A DNA stretch of 64,000 nt from NCBI RefSeq assembly GCF_026151205.1, contig NC_087072.1, positions 4,636,084 through 4,700,083 on the forward strand. Direction: 5' to 3'. This document shows positions 10,969-22,042 of this stretch, piece after piece. The notes below the pieces were generated by a model. That model worked only from the letters and a program-made list of their open reading frames with translations, did no database searches and was not told the DNA's origin. Positions within the stretch are counted from its first letter, which is position 1; each line of letters opens with the position of its first letter. The translations under genes were made by a program, and so were the position numbers. Source of the DNA: Bolinopsis microptera (taxonomy: Eukaryota > Ctenophora > Tentaculata > Lobata > Bolinopsidae).

Positions 10969-11751
10969 CTAGCATGGTCCAAAACTGTTAAAGTTGTCAT
11001 TATGCCACTCATTATCGAACCTGCTTTGGGCATCTAGAAGAGATCGGTTTAGCCTTGATTTGATTGAGTTACAGGATGTGTTCACAAAGTCAGGTTTATT
11101 CTGTGGATTGGAGTCCTTGAATTGATTCCAAAGCCAAGAAGATTTATAAATAAAGTTATGGCTTGGCTTTGGTGGTATTAGACGGTCATCCCTCAGTTCA
11201 GACATGTTAAGTAAAGAGTAGAGAGATATGGGTACCCTATATTTCACTATTTTAAAGAGTTCAGTTATAGTACGAAGTTTGTAAAGATTATGAACAGTAA
11301 GGAGTTTATGACTGTTAAATAATGGTTTGGTTGATTCCTTGGAATAGAATTCAGCTCCTAGTTTTTGACAACATAAGGGTCTAACAAGTTTATTATGAAC
11401 AGCCGATTTAGAGCGGACACACTTTGCACATGGTTTAATACGTGGATTAACAGAGTTATTAACATTAGACTCATATTTACCCAGTATTTTACATTGAATA
11501 GGTCTAGAACGAGCACATGTTTTGAATTTGTTTTGGTATGAGTTTGCATCTCCAAAAATTATTCTAATACATCTCTTCTGTGTTAAGAATACAGGGTTGA
11601 TAACTTGGTTAGAGACACCACCCCATACTGAGATGGCGAACGTAAGGTGTGATTCAAATAGTGTGTGGTATATCTGCTTGTGCAGTTTTATAGGTAGACA
11701 GTTTTTTATGCAACGACACAGATTATAACAAAATAATAAATTTAGAGCCAC
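10969..11751 (-). pseudogene. 5'-truncated LINE ORF2 C-terminal region (L2/CR1-like)
   Basis: An open frame of 260 residues contains 'SHLTFAISVWGG', 'QKRCIRIIFGD' and 'FNSHKLLTVHNLYKLRTITE', followed by a Phe/Trp-containing tail. This is the post-RT thumb and C-terminal region of L2/CR1-type LINEs. The RT catalytic block and endonuclease are absent, so the copy is 5'-truncated at about 11751. The frame is uninterrupted, so the insertion is not very old. Confidence 0.75.
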
Positions 11752-13496
11752 TACATTGAATTGGCTACTTTTACTACGCGGATTTTTATTGACGGATATT
11801 AATCGTCTAAATTTCTTCGAAGTAGCGTGCGCTGGGCCAAATCATTTGGAAAACAAATTTTTTTTTTCCGAAAACAAATTTAAATTTTGGTATTTATTAA
11901 TAACAATCAAAACATATCATATCATAAAAATAAAGCCGCGCGTTGGTTGACTGCCTCAGTAAGGTGAATAATTTAAGCTTGAAGGTGCCCTGCGCATTTA
12001 CAGAACCTTATGCGGCGATCACATATTCATGAGGACCTGTGAGCGCCAAAATTAATTTAAAGTTTCTAGAAGTCATACATCACTTTGAGTTACTCATGCT
12101 TTTGGATTATAAGAGTGCGGATTGTCAGGTATTTCATTCATTCATACTTAATCGGTTTAAAGCTGTATATTTAGAAATCACTATTGTTTAAACTACGAAA
12201 GCAGAACGTAGATAATGGACAATATACCGACGACAATACCAAAAACCCGAGTGCCGCATTGACTTTTCCGGATCCGTTTTTACCGAAGGCTTATCCACCA
12301 GTTACTCATGCTGCATGTATAGTCTGATAATATTTTGTCTTATCTCTAGCAAGCATTCTGTAAATTGAAGTGTCGTATTTATTATAGAAGAGCCAGCCAA
12401 CCTCCGCATTATAGTCTTTTGTGTGCCAAGTTCGTTAATTAACTTGGCACAATGGTCAAGGATTTTTATTGAATTTTTATATAGGGTCATTGTTATATTA
12501 TTTGTATTTTGTTTTTTGACAAAATTATAATAAAATACACGAATATACTTGATGATTTTATTAAATTGAAACGTTCAACAGTTATTTATTCCTGGATTGA
12601 GCTGTTTTCTTTGGTCGCATACACGCAATTATCTAAATTATGAACTATAAATACAGTATCGTATATTATTTGACATTAACGGGTGATACTCGTAAAATAT
12701 CTGTTCCATATATTGGACCGTCGACGAGTCCAACTCGGCGCGCGTCCTGGTAGGTTGTAAACCTACAACATTTGACACAGAGATTAATAATATATAAGTT
12801 GTTCCGCTAAATTTGATTCGTGTCTAAATTGTATCATATTGAATCCCCATTTTAAATTTGGTCATTTACAATTTATTTAGATCATCTAATAAATCAGCTC
12901 GAATAGCTTTTCAAAACCAAATAAGTACCATAGTACTAGAAACTAATACTATAGTATTATTAGTACTAAAAAATAAAAGTATTTTCATCTAATATTATTT
13001 TCTGTCGCTTCACAAAAAACTTTAAACTGAAACAACTTTAAACTGAAGTACTTCCATTTAAATCGTCAATTTCATATAATTACAAAAATACCTGGTGCTT
13101 GCCCGACGTTACCCAAGTTTTAGAGTAGGCCGGCGAGGAGACATGAAATGATACTATTGAAAATTATGTTTGTATGATGTAACAGTATGTAGATGAAGTT
13201 TTCAGTAAAAAAATTTGGAAAATTAAATGAAGGGATTAGGGTATCGGGCATACACTCATCGGGTTTAACATCAGATCTTAAAAAATTGTTAATTCTAAGA
13301 AATAAAATAGCATATTTCATACTTTTAAGCCAATGAACTGTATTTTAAAAATGATATTCGAAATAAAACAATATACATCTACTATACAATTTAAAATCAT
13401 ATCTAGTTAAATAAAACATGCAATGCAATGGCTTCCTGTTATAAATACAAAAATATCATAATTAATTGTGAACAAGTCCATGTAAAAACTTTATAA
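11752..13496. other. Intergenic DNA, no supported gene
   Basis: The stretch is AT-rich. It includes near-palindromic AT words around 12925-12980 ('accatagtactagaaac', 'actatagtattattagta'). The open frames at 12302-12490 and 13120-13320 show no family features. The 3' flank of the first UGT gene occupies the right end. Confidence 0.45.
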
Positions 13497-15086
13497 CTAA
13501 TCATGTTTAAAATGGGATCTTCGAAAGAACATTACAAACCCAAAGTAAACGATTCTGAAGAGTAAATAAGAAACAAATATTGCAATAAGAAGGACAAAAC
13601 CTATAATGTCTAAATGGTACATCTCCAAGAAATTCTGCTGTTTGATAACCTGGTTGACCAAGTAGTCCAAGTTTCTGTACTTTAACAGCAAGTTCAAGTG
13701 ATATAGCAATTTTTCTTTTCCATCAGCTGGCTCAGTGGTATAGATGTCGACCGCTTTAGACATCTCAGCGCGATATGAGTCATTTTCTTCTGTCATTTTA
13801 TTAAGTATGTGATTCAGGTGTTTCTTTGTCATTTTGTTAGGAAGAATCATTTCTCCAAAACCTCTGTATTGAACGGACTCACCATTAAGAGCCTGTTCTG
13901 CAAATACAGGAGTACACAACACTGGAACCTGGTAATATATTGTTTCAATTTTACCATTGTTCCCACAATGTGATATGAAGAGTTTGATAACTCCACTAGC
14001 CAATAGGTCTCGTTGGGGGATCCAGGATGAGAGATAGAACTTGGTTGAAAGTGCAGGGAGTTTGTGTTGAGTTTCTGTGTGGACTTTCAGAATAACACTT
14101 AAATTGCTTTCTTCTAGTACCTCAAGCAAGGTGGTGTGCCATTTCAACCATGTGAGATCAGTGTATGTTCCCATTGATACAAGAACAATGGGGCCCGTTT
14201 GTTTTTCAACAAATTCTTTTACATCACCTTGAAGTGGTTGTCCTTCCTTCAAACTTGAACCTCCAACTTGAACCACATTATTAGCAACTTGATATGGGAA
14301 TGAAAATGCTGGATGATCATTCAAAATGAAAAGCTGTATTCTGTCATTTAAGGATTGAGTTGATTTAACGCCATGTTTTTCATAAGTCGGTTGCAACATA
14401 TCCTCAATAGAAGATGTCAACATTGCTCCGCCGGAAACTAGGTTATACATAGCATAGAATCTCTTCCAAAATCCTGGTTTTTCTCCATTGAAAACTTGAA
14501 TTGCCAGACCAGGTTCGCTGCAGAGAAACATGGGAAGATTTTGAACCTCTCTAGTTTTGCTGTACTCAACCTCTGGAATGTAGGCAGCTAGTGGAATGTC
14601 ATCATCATTAGTCACTGCAAGAATTGGAAGAGCAGTTCGTTCCTCAGCAATAATAAGATCAAATTTTCCTTTTTCTATCAAGGCTAAGAATTGATCACTA
14701 GTGTAATAGTCGATGAACATGCGATAGAGCCTTTTCCAACTTTTTCTACACAGTTCATTTGAAACCATAGTATCTGTGTACATGAACTGGTCCCTCCCTG
14801 AGTTTATTACATCTTCCAAGCATTCATATACTATATCATCAAATTCTGTTGCAGTCAAAATTTCCCAGAATGGCGGAAGCAATTTGAAGTTTTCGTGCTG
14901 AATAGTATGACGATCATCAATCCTGAGAGATACAAAAGTTATTTCGTGTCCCTGTTTGGCGAGTAGATGTCCAATATCTGACAAGGCAAAATAGTGACTA
15001 CCCGGAAATGGGGCAGTTACAAGTATCTTAGCTCCCTCTGAGTTGGAAAATAAAAACAGGAATAGCAGCCATTGCAGTTGTATCAT
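13497..15086 (-). CDS. UDP-glucuronosyltransferase, copy 1 (intronless)
   Basis: The enzyme transfers a sugar from a UDP-sugar to small lipophilic acceptors and is normally anchored in the ER membrane facing the lumen. The 529-residue protein starts with a signal peptide (residues 1-18, 'MIQLQWLLFLFLFSNSEG'). Next comes 'TAPFPGSHYF', where His31 fits the family's catalytic histidine. The donor-binding half contains 'SSWIPQRDLL', then 'FISHCGNNGKIETIYYQVP' and 'FAEQ' (about residues 340-395), the UGT signature. A membrane segment near residues 490-515 ends in a basic cytosolic tail. Length and layout match animal UGTs. No introns are visible. The protein is nearly identical to the copy at 16749-18338; the differences cluster at residues 50-120 and about 425-445. 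Sugar and acceptor specificity cannot be read from the sequence. Confidence 0.95.
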   Translation of the reverse strand: MIQLQWLLFLFLFSNSEGAKILVTAPFPGSHYFALSDIGHLLAKQGHEITFVSLRIDDRHTIQHENFKLLPPFWEILTATEFDDIVYECLEDVINSGRDQFMYTDTMVSNELCRKSWKRLYRMFIDYYTSDQFLALIEKGKFDLIIAEERTALPILAVTNDDDIPLAAYIPEVEYSKTREVQNLPMFLCSEPGLAIQVFNGEKPGFWKRFYAMYNLVSGGAMLTSSIEDMLQPTYEKHGVKSTQSLNDRIQLFILNDHPAFSFPYQVANNVVQVGGSSLKEGQPLQGDVKEFVEKQTGPIVLVSMGTYTDLTWLKWHTTLLEVLEESNLSVILKVHTETQHKLPALSTKFYLSSWIPQRDLLASGVIKLFISHCGNNGKIETIYYQVPVLCTPVFAEQALNGESVQYRGFGEMILPNKMTKKHLNHILNKMTEENDSYRAEMSKAVDIYTTEPADGKEKLLYHLNLLLKYRNLDYLVNQVIKQQNFLEMYHLDIIGFVLLIAIFVSYLLFRIVYFGFVMFFRRSHFKHD

Positions 15087-15194
15087 ATTCCTGAGTGAGA
15101 TTTGTTTACTATGAAATATGTATGGGAATTAACTATGAAGTAAGCACATATTTGTGTAAGATAACCTCCCAACAAGTGTGTATGCATTTAAAAA
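15087..15194 (-). promoter_or_regulatory. Conserved 5' flank of UGT copy 1
   Basis: The bases directly upstream of the start codon, including 'ttcctgagtgagatttgttt' and 'aagataacctcccaacaagt', are almost unchanged upstream of UGT copy 2 (18339-18450). The duplication therefore included the proximal promoter or 5' UTR. No TATA or factor site is assigned. Confidence 0.5.
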
Positions 15195-15690
15195 AGTCTT
15201 TACAAAATTTCGCCATATTTTCGGACCGCCAAAATTTCGGTCGTCGTAATAGAATCCGTCGCATTATCTTTTAGCTTATTTCAATGACTGTGCCTTCACT
15301 GCTTTATTTTGTTTCTAAAAAGTAATATCAAGTAAAATAAATAAATAAATTCTGGCATCTTGGGACAAATTATCACCACACCAATGACGAATTGAATGTC
15401 AAGCAATACAGTTTAAATTTGCATTAAAATACATGTATGTGCTAACATGAAAGTCTTACAGTCTTAATACAGACTAAGTTTGAACATGATTTTACCGAAT
15501 TTCAGAAATTTCCTTACTGCTTACTGTCACAAAAAATGATGAAAAATACCCTTATTTTCTGTGACGTCCGAAATTTGACGGTTTTTGTTCAATTTCGCCA
15601 TATTTTCGGACCGCCAAAATTTCGGTCGTCGCAAATTAGGCCGCCATAAATATGTCTTGTAAGGTAGGCAATATAATATTAATAATGAAA
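15195..15690. mobile_element. MITE-like insertion in the UGT1 upstream block
   Basis: Compared with the paralogous flank of UGT2, where 'aaagtctttgcttcgcaata' runs on without a break, this flank holds about 480 extra bases between 'aaagtcttt' and 'gcaatataata'. The insert contains a 41-bp direct repeat at 15206-15246 and 15591-15631 that starts 'aatttcgccatatttt' and continues 'cggaccgccaaaatttcggt'. The same 16-mer occurs near both ends of the TA-flanked MITE at 44248-45051. This points to a related non-autonomous family. Confidence 0.6.
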
Positions 15691-15709
15691 CAAGTTTTTG
15701 AAGTATATA

Positions 15710-16440
15710 GTTTACTTTTTATCTTTGTTTATTAATCACAATACAAATTTATCATATAACAAAACGAGTATATTTAATTGAGTTTGAGGCGTCCTAATCC
15801 TCTACATATTCAAGATTGGTGCTTCTCTTGTATCACATATAATAATCAATTCAATATGAATTTAAAAACAGATAAATAGACTTTAAACAATAATTAATGT
15901 CTTTGATATGTCACGATCAATTGTGTTTAATCCAATTACAAAATCACATTCACACTTATATACGGGAATAATCAGTAATTGAACTTCCATAACTATGATT
16001 CAATAGGCATAACAACTTAAGTAATAGACAGGCTCCATAAATCATTATTTGTAAATCATTGCTATAAAATGACTTACCATAAAAATTACTATTCGTTATT
16101 AATTACCAACATAACATACATGACATATTAACTAGTTAGAATGTTGAAATTTCGCTGAAGTCTTCCCCTCCTGATGAATATGATCGTTGAATTGCATGAT
16201 ATTGAAATTAGACCAAATTTAACTACTTAGACTTGAGTCAATTATATGGGCAAACGTTTAAAACATTATGAAAGCATTTTAAAATGTAGCTATAGCTACT
16301 TCATTTTGCAACTAGTTGAGAGTCTTTACTTTCAACAAAAGCTTCTTATTTTCTTTGTTAAACTGCTAACGTAGTTTCATATCGAATAGCAATGGTTCAG
16401 TCAATGAAGTTAACCCGGTATAGAATTAAATCTCTGGACA
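15710..16440. repeat. Segmental duplication block, left copy (UGT1 upstream)
   Basis: This block, from 'gtttgaggcgtcctaatcct' to 'cccggtatagaattaaatct', has a diverged partner upstream of UGT2. That partner is split into three pieces (18505-18713, 21817-22042, 23381-23712) by two insertions. The left copy therefore serves as the empty-site reference for dating them. Confidence 0.85.
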
Positions 16441-16748
16441 GAGTTAGATAGAATTGCTCCCTGGCCGCAGGTTGTAAACATTCATTGTAAATAAATTAAA
16501 TATATTAAGCTCATCAAATATTGATAATTAATTAACATGCAGATATAAAGATTGATAGCATAATAAATTAGAGAAAAATGACACACAATTTCGAACTTTC
16601 TCCTAATCATAACAATCAGATCAAAGATGAATAAAAAGTATGCCTGTCTTATGAAGTAAAATATTTTGTTCGGAATTATAGCATCTTGCCAATCAATTGA
16701 GCATAAAATAAACATAAAATACAGAACATTTAACTAAAACGTTTTCGA
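16441..16748. other. 3' flank of UGT copy 2
   Basis: AT-rich DNA between the duplication block and the UGT2 stop codon. The 77-codon open frame in it (16482-16715) is Ile/Tyr-rich with no domain, and I do not call it. Confidence 0.4.
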
Positions 16749-18338
16749 CTAATCTTGTTTTTGACGAGATTTACAAAAAACCATTACAAACCCACAGTAA
16801 ATAATTCTGGAGAGTATATACGAAACAAATATTGCGATAAGAAGGACAAAACCTATAATGTCTAAATGGTACATCTCTAAGAAATTCTGCTGTTTGATAA
16901 TCTGGTTGACCAAGTAGTCCAAGTTTCTATACTTTAACAGCAAGTTTAAGTTATATAGCAATTTTTCTTTTCCATCAGCTGGCTCCGTTGTAAAGATGTC
17001 GACTGCTTTAGACATCTCAACGCGATATGAATCATTTTCTTTTATCATTTTATCAAGTACTTGCTTCAGGATTTCCTTTGTCATTTTGTTAGGAAGAATC
17101 ATTTCTCCAAAACCTCTGTATTGAACGGACTCACCATTAAGAGCCTGTTCTGCAAATACAGGAGTACACAACACTGGAACCTGGTAATATATTGTTTCAA
17201 TTTTACCATTGTTCCCACAATGTGATATGAAGAGTTTGATAACTCCACTAGCCAATAGGTCTCGTTGGGGGATCCAGGATGAGAGATAGAACTTGGTTGA
17301 AAGTGCAGGGAGTTTGTGTTGAGTTTCTGTGCGGACTTTCAGAATAACACTTAAATTGCTTTCTTCTAGTACCTCAAGCAAGGTGGTGTGCCATTTCAAC
17401 CATGTGAGATCAGTGTATGTTCCCATTGATACAAGAACAATAGGGGCCGTTTGTTTTTCAACAAATTCTTTTACATCACCTTGAAGTGGTTGTCCTTCTT
17501 TCAAACTTGAACCTCCTACTTGAACCACATTATTAGCAACTTGATATGGGAATGAAAATGCTGGATGATCATTCAAAATGAAAAGCTGTATTCTGTCGTT
17601 TAAGGATTGAGTTGATTTAACGCCATGTTTTTCATAAGTCGGTTCCAACATATCCTCAATAGCAGATGTCAACATTGCTCCGCCGGAAACCAGGTTATAC
17701 ATAGCATAGAATCTCTTCCAAAATCCTGGTTTTTCTCCATTGAAAACTTGAATTGCCAGACCAGGTTCGCTGCAGAGAAACATGGGAAGATTTTGAACCT
17801 CTCTTGTTTTGCTGTACTCAACCTCTGGAATGTAGGCAGCTAGTGGAATGTCATCATCATTAGTCACTGCAAGAATTGGAAGAGCAGTTCGTTCCTCAGC
17901 AATAATAAGATCAAATTTTTCTTTTTCTATCAAGGCTAAGAATTGATCACTAGTGTAATAGTCGATGAACATGCGATAGAGCCTTTTCCAACCTATTCTA
18001 CACACATAGTTTGAAACCATAGTATCTGTGTACATGAACTCGTCTCTCCCTGAGTTTATTACATCGGCCACACATGCATAAGCTATCTCATCAAATTCTG
18101 TTGCAGTCAAAATTTCCCAGAATGGTGGTATCAGCTTGAAGTTTTCGTGCTGAATAGTATGACGATCATCAATTATTAGAGATACAAAAGTTATTTCGTG
18201 TCCCTGTTTGGCGAGTAGATGTCCAATATCTGACAAGGCAAAATAGTGACTACCCGGAAATGGGGCAGTTACAAGTATCTTAGCTCCCTCTGAGTTGGAA
18301 AATAAAAACAGGAATAGCAGCCATTGCAGTTGTATCAT
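16749..18338 (-). CDS. UDP-glucuronosyltransferase, copy 2 (intronless)
   Basis: This 529-residue protein has the same layout as the gene at 13497-15086: signal peptide, catalytic His in 'PGSHYF', UGT signature 'HCGNNGKIETIYYQVP', and a C-terminal membrane anchor followed by a basic tail. The open frame continues upstream to 18485, but the start at 18338 is preferred because it matches copy 1 and puts the signal peptide first. Differences from copy 1 cluster in the acceptor-binding N-terminal half (around 'EIAYACVADVINSGRDEF') and in the segment just before the last helix ('EILKQVLDKMIKEN'). The central two thirds are almost invariant. The pair probably arose by a local tandem duplication of about 3 kb. 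Confidence 0.95.
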   Translation of the reverse strand: MIQLQWLLFLFLFSNSEGAKILVTAPFPGSHYFALSDIGHLLAKQGHEITFVSLIIDDRHTIQHENFKLIPPFWEILTATEFDEIAYACVADVINSGRDEFMYTDTMVSNYVCRIGWKRLYRMFIDYYTSDQFLALIEKEKFDLIIAEERTALPILAVTNDDDIPLAAYIPEVEYSKTREVQNLPMFLCSEPGLAIQVFNGEKPGFWKRFYAMYNLVSGGAMLTSAIEDMLEPTYEKHGVKSTQSLNDRIQLFILNDHPAFSFPYQVANNVVQVGGSSLKEGQPLQGDVKEFVEKQTAPIVLVSMGTYTDLTWLKWHTTLLEVLEESNLSVILKVRTETQHKLPALSTKFYLSSWIPQRDLLASGVIKLFISHCGNNGKIETIYYQVPVLCTPVFAEQALNGESVQYRGFGEMILPNKMTKEILKQVLDKMIKENDSYRVEMSKAVDIFTTEPADGKEKLLYNLNLLLKYRNLDYLVNQIIKQQNFLEMYHLDIIGFVLLIAIFVSYILSRIIYCGFVMVFCKSRQKQD

Positions 18339-18504
18339 ATTCCTGAGTAAGATTTGTTTAATGTTTATTATGAAATATGTATGGGAATTAACTATGAAGT
18401 AAGCACATATTTGTGTAAGATAACCTCCCAACAAGTGTGTATGTATTTTATTTTGGAAAGTCTTTGCTTCGCAATATAATAGCAATAATGAAGAACAAGT
18501 TTTA

Positions 18505-18713
18505 GGGAGTATACAATTTACTTTTTATCTTTGTTAATCACAATAAAAATTTATCATATAACAAAAGTATATTTAATTGAGTTTGAGGCGTCCTAATCCT
18601 CTACATATTGGTGCTTCTCTTGTATCATATATGATAATAAATTCAATATGAATTTAAAAACAGATAAATGGACTTTAAATAATAATTAATGTCTTTGATA
18701 TGTCACGACATAC
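18505..18713. repeat. Segmental duplication block, right copy part 1 (UGT2 upstream)
   Basis: This matches 15715-15910, including 'gtttgaggcgtcctaatcct' and 'taatgtctttgatatgtcac', and then stops at the left end of a 3.1 kb inverted-repeat element. Confidence 0.8.
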
Positions 18714-21700
18714 ACCAAAACCTTTTTTTCCGAGATTCGGGATTTGACTTCATATTAAGAAAGTATAGATTACAACAATAAGATTTGATGACTATCAGAC
18801 TGAGGATATTTGGTTAACCTCTTCTCACAATGGAGGAAATTATCAACAGCAAAATCAACCACATCATCAAATTTGTGGAACAGTCAAAAAGACTAGAAAA
18901 AAATCTCCTTGGGTAACCCTCTAGGAGTTAACATGATTGATTGGGAATCGAGCGGTTTACTCGATTAATGTTTACTCAAAATTATAATACAAACAGTAAT
19001 AGATAGAAAATAGTAACGTTAAAGAATTCTTTAAAAAAAACCCTCTGGAAAGGGCACTGCACACGGTTTATCAAAAAGTACACTGTGATCATGAAGTACT
19101 ATGAACTACAGATTTAAAAACACAACGCTTCACGCTACACATGATATTACACATCCATAATATCGATCCTATAGGTTAAGAAGTTTAGAATTGCACTGAA
19201 CAGCTTGGACTATTGTTTTTAAAATTTTGTGCAAAATTTTACCATCAGTGATTAATGATTTTGGCCGGTAACTCAGCGCTTACAGTAATTATGAGTGCGC
19301 GATTGAGATTAATGTATGGAAAAAGAATTTAGCGGCAGTGAAATGCTTGCTTATCTACGCTAAGTGGGGGTAGTTATGCGAGTGGTTATTATATTGGTAG
19401 TCAGTAATTGCATGTTGTTATTTAATTTGTGTCATTTAGTGTAGTTTCTATGTGCTGGGTTGTGTGATTTTCATACTGCTCCCTGTTGCAAGCCATTAAT
19501 TAGACAATAGACTTAATTTAAACTTAGATTATATTCGTTTCAGTTGAAATTCGATTCAGGTTAAATGTTAAAAGTTTCAATTTCACGTCGAAAGTTTAAA
19601 TTTCACGTCAGGAAATATAAAATCCACATAGAAGCACCAATTCCTTGTCTGCCCGCTGAAGTACTACAACTGAAGTGGGTTTGCTCTGAGACAGGTAGTG
19701 ACAGCTTCAAGAATCCAGAGGTCTGTTGCGTTGATATTTATTTATTTATGATTTCGTATATACTTTGGGAGTCCTGGCATGCAGCTAGCAGTCATTTTAA
19801 ACGTTTTTTAGCTGATTCTTTAACTGAACATTATTTACAGTCCGTACAAGAAGCCCTTTAAAGGATTATACAATTGAATAATAAATGACGAAGTTACAGA
19901 CCGAACAAGGCCGAGAGAAGCAAAAAGATTCGTCTTATCAAGCTGATTACGATTCTGTAAAAATTATTTCTTTTTAAAACTGACACTTTTTGAGTTATAG
20001 GCATTTTAAGCCTTAAATCTGCCTTTTTTACGATGAATTTATTAAGTCCTTTGAGGCCAGATTTCATACCTTAAAACTCAAAATTGAGAGAAAGCCTGTT
20101 ACAAAAAGTTGGATATGATCATCAGCTACACTCACAAGAGAAATGTTCAATTTGCTTACGCGTCCAATTTGTGAGCTCTGTTATCAGTAAAGTTTATTAG
20201 CTTTTAAAGTGTAAAGGGGGGCCTGATGGCTACTTTTTACCAAGATGCAGTGAAACAGATTGGAACAACAGAGGCGGTTTTTCATTCTTTGTACAAGAAG
20301 ATCGGTCGAAAAGATCATGTTGAGTTCACTGAGGAGCTGGTATTTACAAATGGAGGAACGAAAAAGGATCTGTCATCGTTCTTTTTCTAAGTTGTCAATT
20401 GTTCGCTAGACTTGATCAAGTTGCTGAAAAGTGGATGTTTAGAAGTAGATTCGTTGAAATCGGAAGCGAAAACATGCAATCAAAGAACTAGCTGAGGTCC
20501 AGAGTGAGCTACTGGTTAGCAAAAGGGAACAGATAGATATTCTTCAATCTGGTATTCAGACTACATTGAAGAAAGAACTGAAATCATACAGCGAGGCTGT
20601 TAAGAAGACAACTGTTGAATCGATCACTTTGAAGAAAATTCAAACCGCTGTAAAAGACATTGTAAAAGATAGGAGTAAAAACCTGATGATATTCGGTTTG
20701 GAGGAAGCAGCGGATGAAGATATTCACTCTACAGTCAAGGAAGTATTCGTGTCGATTGAAGAGAAACCCTTTTTTAAGGCAGAGAGGATCGGGAAACAGC
20801 ATAGTAGTGACATTTCCAGGCCTGTCAAGGTCGTATTGGACAGTTCAGCCGCATTGACAGATCTTTTGAGAAAATCGAAGGAGCTCAAAAGCACGATTTT
20901 CAAAAATGTTTACTTGACACCTGATCGAACCCTGGAGCAGAGAGTAGAACATCGAAAACTGGTAGCACAATTGAGAGAGAAAGCTCGAGAAACGCCAAAC
21001 GAACATCATTTTATCAGGAAAGGTGCAGTTTGCAGTCAAGCAAAATCAGTAGAAGATAAGGACACTGTCTCGACAAGTTCAGCAATCAAAAGTAGCAGTG
21101 CAGGAGTAACTAAGAAAAAGGAAAAGAAACCCAGACCACTTTTACCGCATCATATAGCGTGTAATCGACGACCACCACTAGGATACGTGTCACCAGTCAC
21201 AACTGACTCATCAGATTATGATAATTTGTTATTATAACTGGGTTGATTTCTGAGTGATAACGCTGCTTATCTATTAACAGCAACAAATTTTCTGGATTAC
21301 ATGACCGATAAGAAGTTTGTTAAGTAGATACATACAACGGTTTTAATATTATTACATGACACATTATAGGATTGAATTAATATTGTTATTAAAATGCTCA
21401 TTGTAGCCATATATTTTAGATTTTCATCATCATACACTCACAAGAATTTTTGGAGCGATATCTTATGACCTGGGTGATTGGTAAAATGTACAACTTTTTT
21501 TGCAAAAATTTCAATTTTGCTTCTCTCGGCCTTGTTAGGTCTGTAACTTCGTCATTTATTATTCAATTGTATAATCCTTTAAATAGCTTTTTTTACGGAT
21601 TGTGAATAATGTTTTTTTTAAATCAGCCAAAAAACGTTTAAATTGACTGAAATATCGGTATTTCAGTGACAGACTTCTCAATATTTCCAAAAATATCCAT

Positions 21701-21816
21701 TTTCCCGAATGTGTGTACTTTCAAAAAATTTGTCCAATGCCTCAAATCTTACAGTTGTAATCTATACTTTCTTAATATGAAGTCAAATCCCGAATCTCGG
21801 CAAAAAGGGTTTTGGT
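18714..21816. mobile_element. 3.1 kb inverted-repeat element carrying a LINE-ORF1-like gene
   Basis: The termini are near-perfect inverted repeats of about 63 bp. The left is 18714-18776 ('accaaaacc' through 'agtatagattacaac') and the right is 21754-21816. A second stretch of inverted homology (19783-19925 against 21520-21650, around 'aataaatgacgaagttacag') shows that the original terminal repeat was at least about 260 bp. The left arm has been interrupted by about 1 kb (18790-19782). The corresponding empty site is preserved upstream of UGT1 near 15905-15930. No transposase is seen, and the clear coding sequence is a LINE-ORF1-like protein. Superfamily is unassigned and the target duplication is unclear. 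Confidence 0.75.
20226..21237 (+). pseudogene. LINE-ORF1-like RNA-binding protein inside the inverted-repeat element
   Basis: The main frame (20566-21237, 223 aa) begins with a Lys/Glu-rich coiled-coil-like stretch. It continues into 'RSKNLMIFGLEEAADED', 'RPVKVVLDSSAALTDLLRKS', 'VYLTPDRTLEQR' and 'NEHHFIRKGAVCS', the conserved RRM-like core of ORF1 proteins in CR1/L2-type LINEs. It ends in a basic, Pro-rich, then acidic tail. Upstream, an ATG frame at 20226 encodes 'MATFYQDAVKQIG' and continues to an early stop. A third frame links the two parts, so the N-terminal region has at least two frame changes. The core frame itself is intact. No endonuclease or RT follows it before the right inverted repeat. 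Confidence 0.7.
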
Positions 21817-22042
21817 TTAATTGTGTTTAATCTAATTAAAAATCACATTAAAAATCACATTCATCACAATCTTATTCGTTCAGTTAAAAATATGGGAATA
21901 ATCAGTAATTGAGCTTCCATATGCCTTAATAGGCATAACAACTTAAGTAATACGACAGGCTCCATAAATCATTATTTGTAAATCATTGCTATAAAATTAG
22001 TTACCATAAAAATTACTGTTCGTTATAAATTACCAACATAAT
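21817..22042. repeat. Segmental duplication block, right copy part 2
   Basis: Continues the homology to the UGT1 upstream block (from 'aattgtgtttaat' to 'taccaacataa') after the inverted-repeat element. It ends with the left copy of an 11-bp LINE target duplication at 22032-22042. Confidence 0.8.

Noticed and set aside
18339-18485. 49-residue N-terminal extension of UGT copy 2
   Set aside because: The extension precedes the signal peptide, is absent in copy 1 and lies in the conserved 5' flank. The internal Met at 18338 is the likely start.
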